From assembly GCA_014529385.2 (NCBI GenBank), contig CM043966.1:43467537-43531536 (forward strand): a stretch of 64,000 nt of DNA, given 5' to 3'. A program made the position numbers and the translations under genes. Of the stretch, positions 35,097 through 47,940 are shown piece after piece. The stretch's first letter is position 1, and each line of letters opens with the position of its first letter. The notes under the pieces were generated by a model. It was given only the letters and a program-made list of their open reading frames with translations, was not told where the DNA came from and made no database searches. The stretch comes from Adiantum capillus-veneris. Taxonomy: Eukaryota > Streptophyta > Polypodiopsida > Polypodiales > Pteridaceae.

Positions 35097-36626
35097 AGAG
35101 CTATATGGTTGTGGACAGGATGCAAGTTATATCCAAGATTATATTACTTGGTACACTTTGGACTTTGAATATAAATTTTCATTCAACAATAGTGGTCATA
35201 TGTACAATATGTTTCAGTATCATTTTTATGTGTTTTTCAAATCTTGGAATCACAATGAGGCAGAAGTCCATTGTTATCGCGTGATTTGGCTGCCCTATTT
35301 AAAAAGGCATTTTATTGAGCTATTTTTGGAAAGTGTCTTTTTTCAAAAAGACCACCATTATAGAAGGGGGGCTTGATAACTCATTCTCACTTTTCACTTT
35401 GTAACCCTTCAGCTCTTCCACTATCATATGGATCCATCCAAAGCCTCTGCCTCTGTACCCACATCCACCCTTTGTCACACTTCGTCTTCCTTGACGACAT
35501 TAACGGAAAGTTGGAATTTCACACACTTTTCACTCGTCTCCCCGACCTTGCCGCCACAATTGCCCTCCATGGGATGAATTTGTAGAGATTTTAGCATTAT
35601 AGAGCACATTATCAAATATGTCGTAACTATCCTCCCACATGCAAGGGTCTGGGTTCCTTGCAGCCTCGTGTGCTAGGTTGTATTTATACGTTCGTATCAC
35701 ATAAGTAATACATATAAAATGACACTATTTGACGTAATTTTGAGTAACACGCGAATACTCGTCCTAAGATCTTTTTGAGTGAAAACCTTTTCATTTTCGA
35801 TCGAAATCTATAGCTATATATTAATCATCGGATTCGATTGAAAATGTACTAGCCACCGATAGCTACGAGAGTCTCACCCAGTTTGATGAACACTAACATG
35901 TTTTTGTGTGTTGTGTTCAACTCGTGTGGTGCATTAGTTTCTTTACCTCACCATAGAGTTGGCTTATGGCCACTTCGTGTGGTGTGCATCTATATGGCCC
36001 ACTCCAAGGAAGGCTTAGGATAAACCTAGATTCTCATTGGTGTGGTGTAGTAGTTTATCTTTCACCACAGAGATGAGTTGAAACTTAGTGGTCAACTCTT
36101 GGAGTGCAATAGGCATGATGCTACACCTTTCACTTCAGAGTGGTGTATAGGGTTCACAATTTTAGATTGTGTCACACTATCGGTAGTACTATATAAAAGC
36201 ACAAGGATTAACGCTCGTCAACCTGGAAGTGGAGAGTTGCATACTCCATGCCCTCTTCATCTTAATGTGACGTAGTGCTACCCTTGTGCTTTTTATTTGG
36301 TAGATACACCATTGTTCATCAATAGATGACTTGGTGTTGTCTTGGATGTAGATACATGCGATGGTTGACTTACATCTGAGATTGTTAAGCTGTCTAGTGG
36401 TGGTTGTGCTATGAGTTCCATACACTTTATCAAGGACTAGGTTGATAAAAACTATCAATCAACATTAATGCTTTTGCTAAGAGCACCTCACATAGGCTTG
36501 GTTGTTCATGTGTAAGCCCTCTCGGCCCTTTAGGTGTGTTTTCTATCACTCTACATTCCCCTTTATGCACATAATAGGGTCCAATTTTCTTGTGATGAGG
36601 GTACCTCATATCGATGGTCTATTCAC

Positions 36627-36674
<48 letters not shown>

Positions 36675-36821
36675 GCTTTGCCTATATTTAGACTTTTAGT
36701 TATCATTTGGATAGTGTCTATGGTTTGCAATCATGTCATAGTATTTATGGTTTGTAATCATAAATAGTGTTTATGGTTTTCAATTATATCTTACAGATAT
36801 CACTAGGCTATCGAAATATCA
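35097..36821. other. Unassigned DNA; degenerate repeats around GTGTGGTG and a (CT)n tract
   Basis: At about 35910-36150 the phrase TCGTGTGGTGTG and a T(T/C)ACC(T/A)CA box recur every 60-100 bp, a worn tandem repeat. (CT)n is at 36630-36672. No gene is recognised. Confidence 0.4.
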
Positions 36822-37990
36822 ATGAAAGTTTGCCTCCGAGGAGGTTATACTAAACACTCTCACATGTCAGAGACCGAGCTTCGCCGTTGTCTAAACCCTG
36901 CCCCTTCGGAGCACTATTACCAATTTACAAATACTTTCACAAAATCTGTATTTGAGCAACTCCAGATCGTGTTTGCACCAGTTTCTTTTTACATATTACT
37001 CATGAAAGCAGGTTCATTATTGAACATGGTCTTATCAAAATATTGGGCAAATTGCAAAGACCCTTCAAGAGATCAAAAAATTTGCCTTGTCAAACATATA
37101 TGCTTGCAGACAATTTGTGCAACATTTTTATACAGAGTTTAGGAGCAAGGAGAAGCTAAAGATCAGCAAAGCACACGAGAGTGAAACCATCTCTTCCAAT
37201 GTTGATGAGTATCCAAGAGTCATCGCTAGGGCAAAGCCTACTACATCAACCATTGCCGCTTTAGTTTAACATATAGGCTCCACAGTGGGGACTCTTGGAG
37301 AGGGTACGTGAAGTGTATGATTGTTACCCATCCTGCCTTAAAAAATCCAACGTACGCTGTGAAAATTTTCAAGGTGCAGTTGCATGGACCCATGGTGGAT
37401 CAGCAGGTTAAAGACAAAGCAATAATTTTGGACATCACTCCTTGGGGAATTACATATTCACTTGCCATAGTTAGTCATGTGGAGCGTCTGATGCTTATTT
37501 TATGACTTTGAAATGACGGCCATATAGAGCAATGGATAAAAAAATGCACAACAGATGGTAGGTAGCCTGTCATTCATGATTACATAGCCATTGGAGGGAC
37601 AATAGTGCCGTTCCAGAATAACATTTTGTAGATTATCAATGTTGTTGTTCAAACCCTAAAGTATTTGCATGTGCATGCATACTTCCACAATGATCTCCAC
37701 TCTCACAACATGATGCGTAATTTTGGCCAGAAGGGCGTCTATGTAGGCATTGTGGATTGGCGGTAATGCACGATGCGTCATTTTGGCAAGAAGTGCGTCT
37801 ACGTAGGCATTGTGGATTGGCGGTCATGCACGATGACAAAAACTACATTCCACTTTCCTCCTCTCCGTGATTTGCAGATAGAAATCACAAAACAATGTAA
37901 AAAATACTATCCATGGATTTCCACTGAGTGTATATCTACGAACCTCCCCCTCCTGGACTAAAGCTATGGATGTTTTCTCCATGTGCCATA
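36822..37990 (+). pseudogene. Protein-kinase-like gene remnant with an upstream conserved-looking frame
   Basis: At 37308-37505 the frame reads PTYAVKIFKVQ, like the beta-3 strand with its ATP-contacting lysine. At 37632-37763 it reads LKYLHVHAYFHNDLHSHN, where HxDLxxxxN suits a kinase catalytic loop, followed by VYVGIVDW, which suits the metal-binding Asp. Between them are stops (37502-37504 and others), and 60 bp covering the second Asp is duplicated (37712-37771 and 37772-37831). Upstream, overlapping frames (36822-37142 and 37087-37269) appear to be one sequence split by a frameshift, ending SNVDEYPRVIARAKPTTST. I cannot name the parent gene; an element-borne or host kinase-like protein are both possible. 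It is non-functional as it stands. Confidence 0.5.
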
Positions 37991-38109
37991 CTTGTAAACG
38001 CCTCTTGAAGTGCTTGCTAGTGTCCTAGGAGCAAATAAGAGAGAGTTTACAAGTAATGTAAGTACTTACACACCTTGAAAGTAGCAAGAAAAACAATCTC
38101 ACAACCCTG

Positions 38110-38335
38110 CACTACAAGAGGTTGTGTGCTCTTGTGACGCTGTTAGCGACGAAAATACACTGGGTTTTTATAACCCCCGGCGTCGCTAATAGCGTCGATA
38201 TATGCGTCGCTATAAACGTCGCTATATAGAGACGCTCATAGCGACGATCATAGCGACGGTTATAGCGACGTTTACACAGAAGTCTATAGCGACACTTATA
38301 GCGACGCTCCAGAGCCATAAATAGCGACGCCCGAG
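38110..38335. repeat. Subterminal GCGTCGCTAT repeat array of CACTA copy 1
   Basis: At least ten copies of GCGTCGCTAT or its complement ATAGCGACGC occur, many inverted about the centre near 38226. In En/Spm, subterminal motif arrays bind the TNPA protein; that role is inferred by analogy. Confidence 0.85.
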
Positions 38336-38710
38336 AGAATTTTTTTTTGGTGACAGGGCATTGAATGCCCTACCACCCATCAACCATATTGTACTCGATT
38401 CACTTTTAAAAAAAAGTGCAAGGGTAGATAATAGACCCAAAATAGTCACCCACAAGACGCATTGTTTGCAAAATTGACAAGCGTAAAATTGACAATTGTA
38501 CACATCATAGGCAAAATGAATTGATTGGCAAATGTAATAATGACAATTGTACAACATCATAGGCATAAAGAATTGATTGGCAAAATGAACTGCGGTGATA
38601 AATGTAATAATATACATGGTTCAAAAAGACGTATAAAATCCGTCTCATGATACATAAGCTATGAGAAACCCTAAACTAATGCTATCTAGCTACGGCTAAA
38701 CTGACGTCGT

Positions 38711-40019
38711 CTAGTCAGACGTCTCATCGCGTCCAAGAGGCGTATCTGTTGGATTCTGCAAAAAAAGACAATAAGACAGCTTTCAATAAGTATAAACATA
38801 TAACGACATTTATAAAACAATACAAAAAATAGAAAAGAGTAAACCCTAATACTAACCATGCCGCCGTGAGAACTGAGAATGTCCATCAGAGCGTTTAAGC
38901 CCTTCCTGCCTGCGTACTCGCGCTCGTACGGTGTGGGATCACATCCTGTCATGGACCACTGTCAAAACATACAAAGATTTCATTATATTAAAATTAAAAA
39001 ACTCATAAATCCTAAACCATCGAACATAAAGAGCAATGCGAAAACACTTACAAAATCGGCCTCAAATGATGACCATCCACCGCTCCCCAAGTGGTGCGAG
39101 CTCCCTGCCTCTACTCGCGCTCTGGCTGCATCCTTTTGTTGCTTCCACTTGTCGGGATTCTCGTGTGCTGCTTTCTTCGCATTCTTCCAATCTTCTTTGG
39201 CCAGCCAATCTGCCTATTCCACCCATGTTTGATTGCTTTTTGCACTTCGGAATGCTTGTGTTTGCAGTATTCGCGCATTCGAATCTTCATCAGGTCTTCA
39301 TTGAAGCGCTGATCCCGTGTTGGAACGGGAAACTCATCATGAAGTATGCTGATGACTCTGGCTTTTAAATCACTTGGTACGTCACTCCATTTGTTTAGTA
39401 TGTAGTGTCTAAACAACTGAGAGCAAAGACCACGCATGCGCGAGATCACCTTCTTGCCGTCATCATCCATGATGATGCCGCCGCTGAAGTTGACGGAGTA
39501 AGGCAAGCCCTCTGGCCGGTGACGCGTGAACCTGGGTGTCCCGGCAGGGGTCTCTAGCGGCGTGTTGATGGGGGTACAGACGCCAGGTGTCTCCACCGGC
39601 GTCTGGGCCCCGAAGCGAGGAGTGTCGAGTGGGGTGGCTCCTGGCGGAGTAGGTAGAGGTGTGCAGCTGCTAGGAACAGTCAGCCGCGCAAAACCTGGTG
39701 TAGATGGCGATGCTGTGGCTGGTGTGGGGGCGGGCAAAGAAGGGGAGGGTAAAGAGCCTCGTCGAACATGAGGCGGTGTGGAGGCATCGGCGGCGGAATC
39801 CCCACAACAACCGCCACCGCCACCACTAGAGCGCCGGTGTCTAGACGAGTGTGAAGATCGTCTCGTCGACACCGAAGCTTCGGAGCGCGCCGAATGCTCC
39901 TAAAGAGAGGGAGATGCGGATGGAGTAGGAACGCGCGATGATGCGCCAGAGCGATGACGCTCCACGTACCACTGTCTCTGCTGCGGTGACAAAGAAGAAA
40001 GAAACTCCTCATCATCCAT
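38711..40019 (-). pseudogene. En/Spm Transposase_24-like gene of CACTA copy 1, broken
   Basis: The exon pattern matches copy 2: 40019-39052, 38958-38857 and 38755-38711, with the same splice sites. Relative to copy 2 it has a TAG at 39900-39902 (Ser codon in the sister) and a one-base deletion near 39210 that shifts the frame in the conserved region. The product starts MDDEEFLSSLSPQQRQW and has a Ser/Pro/Thr-rich middle. It is therefore not expected to make the full protein. Confidence 0.85.
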
Positions 40020-40291
40020 ACCTGCATTAAACACACGAATATTTAAACTTAATATTGAATTAATAGAGTAGACAATGACGCAAAGACCATTAAATACAAT
40101 GACGTAATGACGCATATAAATACAATGACGCAATGAATTGAGTGATAGAAGAGGCAAGTCGAAAACTCAAAATTTTCAATCAAAAGATGTGAGCGCGAGT
40201 AGAAAAGAGCGTTATACACCATGGAAGGTACTTAGAGAGCCAGAGCTTTTACAACACGGAGCAAAATTGTTCAAATACAATATTTGTGGCT

Positions 40292-41703
40292 TTAAGAGAT
40301 CTCTCTCTCATCCTCGCATAACTCGGCATAACTTCCTATATCTATATAGAGCTCTCCGTTTAAACACATATCCTCTGTTTCATTTTGTAGCTCCTTTGCA
40401 TGCACCCCATATAGAGTAGTAGCATCTTGATGCTCGTCTGGCACCACCGCAGGGGCTTCTTATTGAGCATCTTCTCTGATCTCCTCCATTGATGCCGTTG
40501 TGATTGGCACATGGTAGCCTTCATACGTCCTTGCACTACGAGGGGCTACCTCTATGACGTACCACTAGTTTGATGTAGACTTTGTAGGATGAAATATTAC
40601 CTGCCAGAGCCACATAACTTACATGAGAGCTTTCAAGCACATAACTTGTAAAAGGGGGATGTTAACTATTTACATACTTACTTGTTCACAATGCTCGGGT
40701 AGTACGAAAGTGTCTCTTAGGTCAGTCCATTTCTTAGTAGAATCCACCTCAAGAAAACGAGACTCTCCTCTACGCACAGTAGCGTTGCGACCCTCCATGA
40801 TTATCTTAAACCATTGCACGTCGAACAAGTCGACAAAAAATCCTCTGTAATCGATCCTCAAAATCTCTTGTAGCGTGCCGAACTAAGTGAGTTCCGCCAC
40901 CACAGGACCTGCATCAGAGGAACGTCGTCGACTAGACTGTTCAAATTTTGCCATGATTCCACAATCTTGAGTAAAACGTTTTTTGTCGATCCGTTCCACC
41001 CTAAAATGTCGACCCTAAAATCTCGAGAATCTGGCATCACATTGTCAGCTGGTAGTATGTGCTCTTTAAGCAATCTACACAACATAAAAATACGATACAG
41101 TCGTGTAAAAATCTATCAGATCATTATACATTTAGAGTTTTATTAAAGTAAACTAATTGTAATAGATCACCTGAAAAGCACTGTGACGCTAGTGTCACTC
41201 CATCCAAACTTTGCCTGCATGTTGAGAAGAACCAGGAGTGCTTTCAATCTAGACATACGTGCTTCATTATACAATGGCGTATCGGCTTCACTTTTCATAT
41301 CATCATAGATAAGCCTTTCTGAATCCATGATCGTCTCGATCATTTCATCAATCTCGGGCTCAAACATTGCCTCGTTGGGAATGTGCTCTGCATGATCATC
41401 CCCCGAGCTGTCAGAGGCTACATCTTGTGGCCTCACATATGCTGCTTGACCAAAGCGCTTGCGAACACGTCTATTGGGTTGCAAGATTGCTGCTTGTTGG
41501 CCAACGTCAGAGTCCGACGAGTTATAATTGGCAACAACTCGATCTATAATAGATGGATCAAGCTCGCCAAATTCGCGAACGTGCTGCAAAGAAACACGTC
41601 TTGTCCGTCGCACAACATGCTTGCATTGATTACAAGGACATAAGACCCTCGTTGAGAGATAGGTGTTTCGGTTGGACGGTCCCACATGCTCGTCACTACT
41701 CAT
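40292..41703 (-). pseudogene. TNP2 transposase gene of CACTA copy 1, large internal deletion
   Basis: The first exon (41703 to about 41167) begins MSSDEH and holds LCPCNQCKH, the transposase-associated zinc-binding motif. It splices to LLKEHILPADNVMPDSRD (41085 to about 41030), then runs directly into sequence that in copy 2 lies ~1.2 kb further on (junction near 41020). So the whole Transposase_21 catalytic part is missing. The C-terminal DUF4216-like exons (about 41010-40670 and 40600-40292) remain but the frame is not kept. The copy is non-autonomous. Confidence 0.85.
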
Positions 41704-41765
41704 AATGAGGATAAAAATCTTATAACCTGGACAACAAATTTCATATTCTATTGGCATTCTTCGTC

Positions 41766-41767
<2 letters not shown>

Positions 41768-41827
<60 letters not shown>

Positions 41828-43395
41828 CTTACATTCTCTAGTCATGTCCAATCCCCGCACACCTCGGTCTAGAGGTGCACGGAGATCAGAACCACCGGGT
41901 TATAATCTCGTCTTTATTGGTCAATACCTATATTTGTGGGTACAAGAAATCTACAGACCCACGTCTACATGATACTGCATGTAGTGGACAAAACCCCTTT
42001 GCCTCTTCTCTAGCTGTAGCACTTCACAACATCTTAACATCTTTTCACAGTAGATCTTTTCACTGTTCGTCTAACTCTAAACCCTAAACCGTAAGTAATT
42101 CTTGCATGGACTCGATCTAACGTAAATAAGCGTAAATCTAAATAAACATAAATCTAACTAAAAATAAACCTAAATCTAATTTAACGTAAGTCTACATCTA
42201 ACCTAATCTTTAACGTCTTTTGGGATAGTTTCCTATGACGTTAAAACTCTCTTCTTCTTGTGTGTGTGTGTGTGTGTGTGTGTGTAAACCTAAATAAACC
42301 TAAGTCTAATCTAATATAACATAAATCTAAATCTAACGTAAATTATGTTATATTAAAAACAAAGAACTAAACTAACAGGGATTATAAGAACCTTAAAACT
42401 GATTTAACACATAATTTTTCACATAACTCGGCAAGAGTTCGCATTCTCATCACTAAAGATGTGAGAGTTAACTTCCGGCGGTGACGCTACCTCATCTCCA
42501 TCCACATCTGACGACAGCAATTGGCCCTTTGGACCGTTCTTGCTTTTGTTACTAACTTTGAAGTTGCTGTTGAATGACTAGAGGTTGTCTAGATGGTCAT
42601 TGTCGGGGATGTAGTGACTCTTGCCGCCCTGAAGATCCACCTTCTTCCCTATCTTCTGAGGATATTTCACCAGTACTTTTGGATCGACGGAGCCTACCAT
42701 GAGTGAAGGCAGCAATACCCTATATTCCATTGAGGGCTTTCTTCACCCGCTTCATGCACGCATCACAGTCTATGGAGACCTAAATCTAATCTAATATAAC
42801 GTAAATCTAAATCTAGCGTAAATAAACATAAATCTAACTAAAAATAAACCTAAATCTAATCTAATTTAACTTAAATAAACCTAAATCTAATTTAACGTAA
42901 GTCTACATCTAACCTAATCTTTAACGTCTTTTAGGATAGTTTCCTACGACATTATAACTCTCTTCTTCTTGTGTGTGTGCGCGTGTGTGGATGCGTGTGC
43001 CAATAAAAAGAGATAAATGGTATAACCTTTCTATCACCCATGCCAAGTATGATAGATTGGTTATGCCATTTCCCTCTTGAATAATAGGTCTTGAGTTCAA
43101 CTCCTCGTCGGCTAGATCTTTAGGTCTTTTAATTTTAATTAGTTTCCTACGACGTTAAATTAGTTTCTCTCTCTTTCTCTCTCAATGTGTGTGCATTTTT
43201 TTATTTATGCATGTTTTCTCTCTCTTTTCTTCTCTCAATGTGTGCGTTTTTTGTTTATGCATGTTCTCTCTCTCTTTTCCTCTCTCAATGTGTGCGTTTT
43301 TTGTTTATGCATGCTCTCTCTCTCTTTTCCTCACTCAATGTGTGTGTGCATTCTTTGTTTATGTATGTGTGTGTGAGTTTTTGTTTATGTTTGTA

Positions 43396-43431
<36 letters not shown>

Positions 43432-43438
43432 AACACTA

Positions 43439-43499
<61 letters not shown>

Positions 43500-43591
43500 A
43501 AGAGGGGAAGGGAACATGAGAGTGAGGAGAGGGAAGGAGCATACCTGGCTCTCCTTCCTCTCCTCGTGTGTGTGTGTGTGTGTGTGTGGAG

Positions 43592-43640
<49 letters not shown>
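41768..43640. repeat. Simple and direct repeats in the 5' part of CACTA copy 1
   Basis: (CT)n is at 41768-41825. A ~150-bp direct repeat (about 42121-42285 and 42780-42975) is made of AAATCTAA/AAACCTAA words followed by TAACGTCTTTTGGGATAGTT and a GT tract. Four ~52-bp units with CAATGTGTG and TTTATGCATG occur at about 43182-43390. CT, TG, GA, GT and GA tracts follow at about 43399-43637. No exon is seen; this is probably the promoter-side region of the element. Confidence 0.8.
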
Positions 43641-43644
<4 letters not shown>

Positions 43645-43732
43645 CGTTACCTGCTCCTTGCTTGAGGGCGCCGAAAAACTCAGATCTGAGATCTGAGTTT
43701 TTGGGCGCTCTCTGTTATTTTTTTTAGCCCAG

Positions 43733-43794
43733 CCGGCGTCGCTATGAGCGTTGCAAATTTACTTGTAAATTTGCGACGCTCATAGCGACGCCGG
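43733..43794. repeat. 62-bp palindrome near the right end of CACTA copy 1
   Basis: Thirty-base arms starting CCGGCGTCGCTATGAGCG pair with one mismatch around a two-base centre. The arms are built from the GCGTCGCTAT subterminal motif. The sequence is expected to extrude a stable hairpin. Confidence 0.93.
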
Positions 43795-43859
43795 GAATTT
43801 TTTTTTTTTGAGCGTCGCTGTGTGAGCGTCGCTAATATGAATAGCCTCTTGTAGTGCTG

Positions 43860-45099
43860 CCTAATGCCTTTGACCTCTCTCTTTGTCTAAAGTGTGCCCG
43901 TAGATTTGGCTACAACATTGTAATGACTTTTGGTTTACGGCCAGCTGATAAATAATGTGAAACTAAAATGACGATTTTATCCTTGTCTCGTTTTTGGTGT
44001 CGAATATTAAATTATATAATTGAATGAGTGATTCTATCTTTGTTTTGCAATATGATGCTAGATATAATTGGTTAAGTAATTTCAGAGTGATGACATGTTG
44101 ACTTGATCATTGAGCATTCTAATTATGACCATATTAACATAATCTACATATATAAAAGAAGAACACAACTACGATGAAGCCCACCTGATATTCAAAGAAG
44201 AGCAAGCAAGATATATGAAAGAGGATCTTACAACTAGTTTTAGCATTGAAGAGGATGAATCGGAGTTGCATGGAGAACCACTAAGCCTCAAGAAAAGCAA
44301 AAATCTTTGGCCAAATCACTTTGTGCGACAACAATTATTTTGAATTTGCGAAAATGCAAAATATATATCTTTATTGAAGTTGTCATATTGCAGCATAAAG
44401 GGCTAGCATGAGTGTTGCTACGAAGGTTCATACGATGAGAGAGGTGTACGTCAAACAACAACCAAAATAGCAATCTACTTCATACAAAAATTCTACACAC
44501 ACGACATCCTAGGGAGGCGGGTGGATTGGTTAGAAGACTGATCAGACACCATTGACAATGGTCGTGCACGTGTTGCAAAATTGTGGCCGCACACAATGCA
44601 ATTAACTCAATGCATCTACACAAGCATCTTGTAGTTCTACTTTTTGAAGAGATAGAGACACTAAGTGAATTACTCAGCCAAGGATAAGACCTTGCAAGCC
44701 AAGGAGAGACACTAGACATGCTATGTGTATGAATCCTTGAGCTTGAGATAGAGCTAGCAGAAGCCCATGCGAGGCTCAAGGAAAAAGAGGCAAAGATTCA
44801 ACAATATACCTTCTTGTAAGGATCCCTACTAGGATCCTTGCTAGATGAGGGTGCTACTTTGCAACAAGCCCCTGCAGACCAATCCTATGAGCATAGAGGT
44901 TTTAACTTTTGCATAGATGACCTACTAGACAAAATGACACACTCAATAGATTAACTCATTCTGCAGTACTTTGTTTTGAGCACTTTTTTGTTATCTTAAA
45001 CTACATTTTGTCCCTTCCTCTCCTTCTCTCTATAATCTTGAAAAGGCAACGTGTTATATCAAATTATTAATTGCAATTATAAAACTTATTGTTAAACTT

Positions 45100-45133
<34 letters not shown>

Positions 45134-45379
45134 GACATAACATTGTATTCCATGGTGCACTGTTACAAAAATGAGAAAAAATTACAAAGACGAAATCACA
45201 AATCATTGCTGTCTTCAAACACTCCAACCATATCATCTAATTCATCTATATTTGAGCATTTTGAGGCTATCTCCCATTCCATATCATCATCATCATCAAA
45301 TTTTGCAGCGATAGCTTCGTGCGCTTGGAAGACACCATAGAACTTTTACATTGCTCTTGTTGTAATGTTTTTAGGCTCA
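43860..45379. other. Unassigned DNA; gag-like coiled-coil trace and a (GA)n tract
   Basis: At about 44640-44820 broken + strand frames read as heptad-rich helix (LELEIELAEAHARLKEKEAK) with stops. They may come from a retroelement but are too short to assign. A (GA)n-rich tract is at 45098-45136. Confidence 0.35.
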
Positions 45380-47290
45380 TGGATAAATCTCATATTGAAA
45401 AAACATACACCAAAGTAGCAGCCTATCTAAGATAAAGCCGTTTTTTTTTTTGATAAGCATAAATTTAAATATTGACCAGTTTCTCTCACAGGTTCCACTT
45501 AATGCAGTAACTAATAAAGCCCTAGCTATGCAATGTGTTTCAACTCCACCTTGCCATATTCTTTTCACCATAGAGGTGCACTTGTTTTGCAAATGACATC
45601 TATATGCTATGGATTTTGAAGCATGCCAGTTCTAGTAGCATAATCAACTCATTGATGAAAAGCTACTTTTCCATCCCCCTATCCCAAAAGTTGGAGGCAC
45701 ACCTATTTTGAAGTCAGTCAAGACTTCTTTGTTAGCAGATTGTTGATGCATTTGGAACTTTGGATTTAATACAAGTGTTGCACCATGTGCAAGGGCATAT
45801 GCAACTGTACCCATCACTTTTTGGTAATTGCAATCATGGTAGCTTTGTCCTTTGCACCAAAGCCAATGTGATCTCTTATCTTGCGTAAAGCCTCTGACAT
45901 AAAGCAATAAACCCAACCAAACATAAAAAAGTCTTTATCAACAGTTTGCAAAAGATATAAAAATGGCTTGAATAAAGTCACAATCTTCTGTACATTTTGC
46001 CAAAAAAATTGGTGAGTTGAAAAGCTACGAACATCGAGCAGCTGCATCCTAATAGAGGGGATACTTTATAGCCATGATTCCCATTGTCTTTCGGCTATAG
46101 TTTCCATTAATGCAGGCTTCACTTCTTGCAAGGTGGCTAGAACATAGTATGCGGTAGTAAACCTTGTCACACAAAATATGTGTAAAGCTTTATTGGGCGA
46201 CTTACTTCGATGATAAAGAGCATACATAAGTTGATGCTCTTTGATAAATTTTACCACATGGTTTTCATCCAATAGATTTTGCTTTATGAAAGCCATTTTT
46301 CCATTGTCTTTTAGTAGAAAATTGGGAGTATGAGCCACACCCAAGTAATCTTTGGGTACTCGGCTTGGATAGCCTTTGCTGCTCCTTTGTTGGATGCATT
46401 ATCTGTGAAAATAGTAGTCACATGCTTTGTTCCACTTGCCCTTGCTATTGCATGTCTGTACCACTTGCTAGATAGACGCCCGTCTTCTCTTTCAATGAGA
46501 TGTCAATAGCTTCTACAAACATGGACCCTCTAGGGTTGATAAGTAGCAAAGTGATTAGCGGCTTCTTCTAACATTTAGGCCATCTATCTAATGCTATGGT
46601 ACAACTGCATGCAGGAACAAAGTCTAGCATCATGCACTTGAGGATAGCTTGTACTATCTTTGACTTTATCTAGATAGTTAATGTACATCTTGTTGTAGTC
46701 GAAGCACACACCCTTTTTTGGTTGTACTCATTAAAGCATTTGGAAATATTTGGTTGGACATATCATTGAACAATATATTGCACGCCATAAAATCTTGAAA
46801 CCATTTCAAGTGTAAGTCAAGCAACCACTACTTATCTAGTGATTGATGCAGTGTCTGTCCACTGGGTGATGCTTTGCCAGATTTAATTGTGCTAGGGATC
46901 ATTGCTAATGTAAAAACATACCCATCAAGAGGAGTCAATTGAGGAGAGCATTGGTCATTTAATTGCGTAACACATGCTCTTTTTTCTCATTGCTAACAGA
47001 CATTTCAACATCTACAAAGACTTCTTTAGAGACACCACCTTTCTTTTTAGCATAATAATCAGCTTTGCTTTGCGAGATACTTAGGGAATCTATCATGAAT
47101 ATCTTTTGGTGGTGTCGTATACTTTTCACATTGTCAGTGACTCAAAGCAAATGCTCCTTGATTCTAGGCATATTACCACTGAACTAGTGGCCACAAGATT
47201 TGCATTTCAATTGAGATATATTTTTCACGTAACTCCTACACATAGCTCCACTGGTATCCTTTCACAATGTTGTACAAGGGTAATGTGCTA
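45380..47290 (-). pseudogene. hAT-superfamily transposase remnant
   Basis: Read on the minus strand from 47290: a BED-type zinc-finger trace (CKSCG ... KEHLL, about 47220-47140). Next come VVTDNASN and FVEAIDISLKEKTG, as in the DUF659-type hAT catalytic region (about 46690-46380), then FIKEHQLMYAL and VTRFTTAYYVLATLQEVK (46344-46066), and SEALRKIRD (near 45890). Last is GTCERNWSIFKFM (near 45530), the C-terminal dimerisation motif. Order and spacing fit plant hAT transposases. The frame changes between 46047 and 45916 and stops occur throughout. Terminal inverted repeats were not found. Confidence 0.85.
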
Positions 47291-47368
47291 GTAGCAGCAA
47301 ATTTAACTATCAATCTCGTGGTCAAAATTTATTTAAGCATCAAACAACACTATCAATGCTCAAAATCA

Positions 47369-47940
47369 TGCTCTATTTATTGGTTTCATGCTCTATTTAC
47401 TAGTCTCATGTTCTATCTATTAATTTCATGATCAAAATCAATCTACATTATCAATTTATCATCTCTTTATGTATGGGCTCATGACAATCAATTCACATCA
47501 TTTTAATAAAAAAATGACAATGATTAAAATCATTATTTTTGGATCATATTGTGTTCACATCTTGCTACACCGATTTATCTAAGGTGCAAGCTTGTGTCTT
47601 TCACACATACGATAATCAATAATCTTAATCACACTTATTTCTAAAAAAAAATACGAACCAAATCATTTCACATTGTGCTATAACAATTTATCTAACATGA
47701 AAGCTTGCAACTTTCACACATTACGATAATCACTAATCTTAATCAAGTCAAGTCTTTGAAATGATTATCATTTTGAAATACATAAGTGACATTACTAAAT
47801 GATATCAATTGCAGGACACTGATTATCATATCTATCTGAAGTGTAAACATGAAGTTTTCACACTCCACCATAGATCTTCAAACGATTATTTATCTATAGT
47901 GTAAGCATATGTATGCTCTCACACAGTACGAATGATCTTG
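47369..47940. repeat. Degenerate repeats beside the hAT remnant
   Basis: A 20-22-bp unit (TCATGCTCTATTTA-like) is repeated three times at about 47369-47432. From about 47560 to 47940 four loose copies follow of TTTATCTAA.GTG.AAGCTTG with TTTCACACA and ACGATAATCA. Lying at the 5' side of the minus-strand hAT gene, they could be subterminal transposase-binding repeats. Confidence 0.55.

Larger units (their letters stand above)
38110..43856 (-). mobile_element. CACTA (En/Spm) transposon, copy 1: complete ends, internally deleted
   Basis: The left end CACTACAAGAGG (38110-38121) and right end CCTCTTGTAGTG (43845-43856) are perfect 12-bp inverted repeats. CTG at 38107-38109 and 43857-43859 is the 3-bp target duplication, both diagnostic of CACTA elements. 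The 5,747-bp body holds, on the minus strand, a Transposase_24-like pseudogene and a deleted TNP2 pseudogene. Subterminal GCGTCGCTAT repeats occupy both ends. It is the shorter sister of the copy beginning at 59661. Confidence 0.95.

Noticed and set aside
42060-42090. Telomere-like AAACCCTAAACC
   Set aside because: Only one short stretch inside a CACTA element, with no array.
43185-43665. Overlapping cysteine/valine- and arginine/glutamate-rich frames of 63-158 codons
   Set aside because: They arise from TG, CT and GA tracts and a 52-bp repeat inside the CACTA element.
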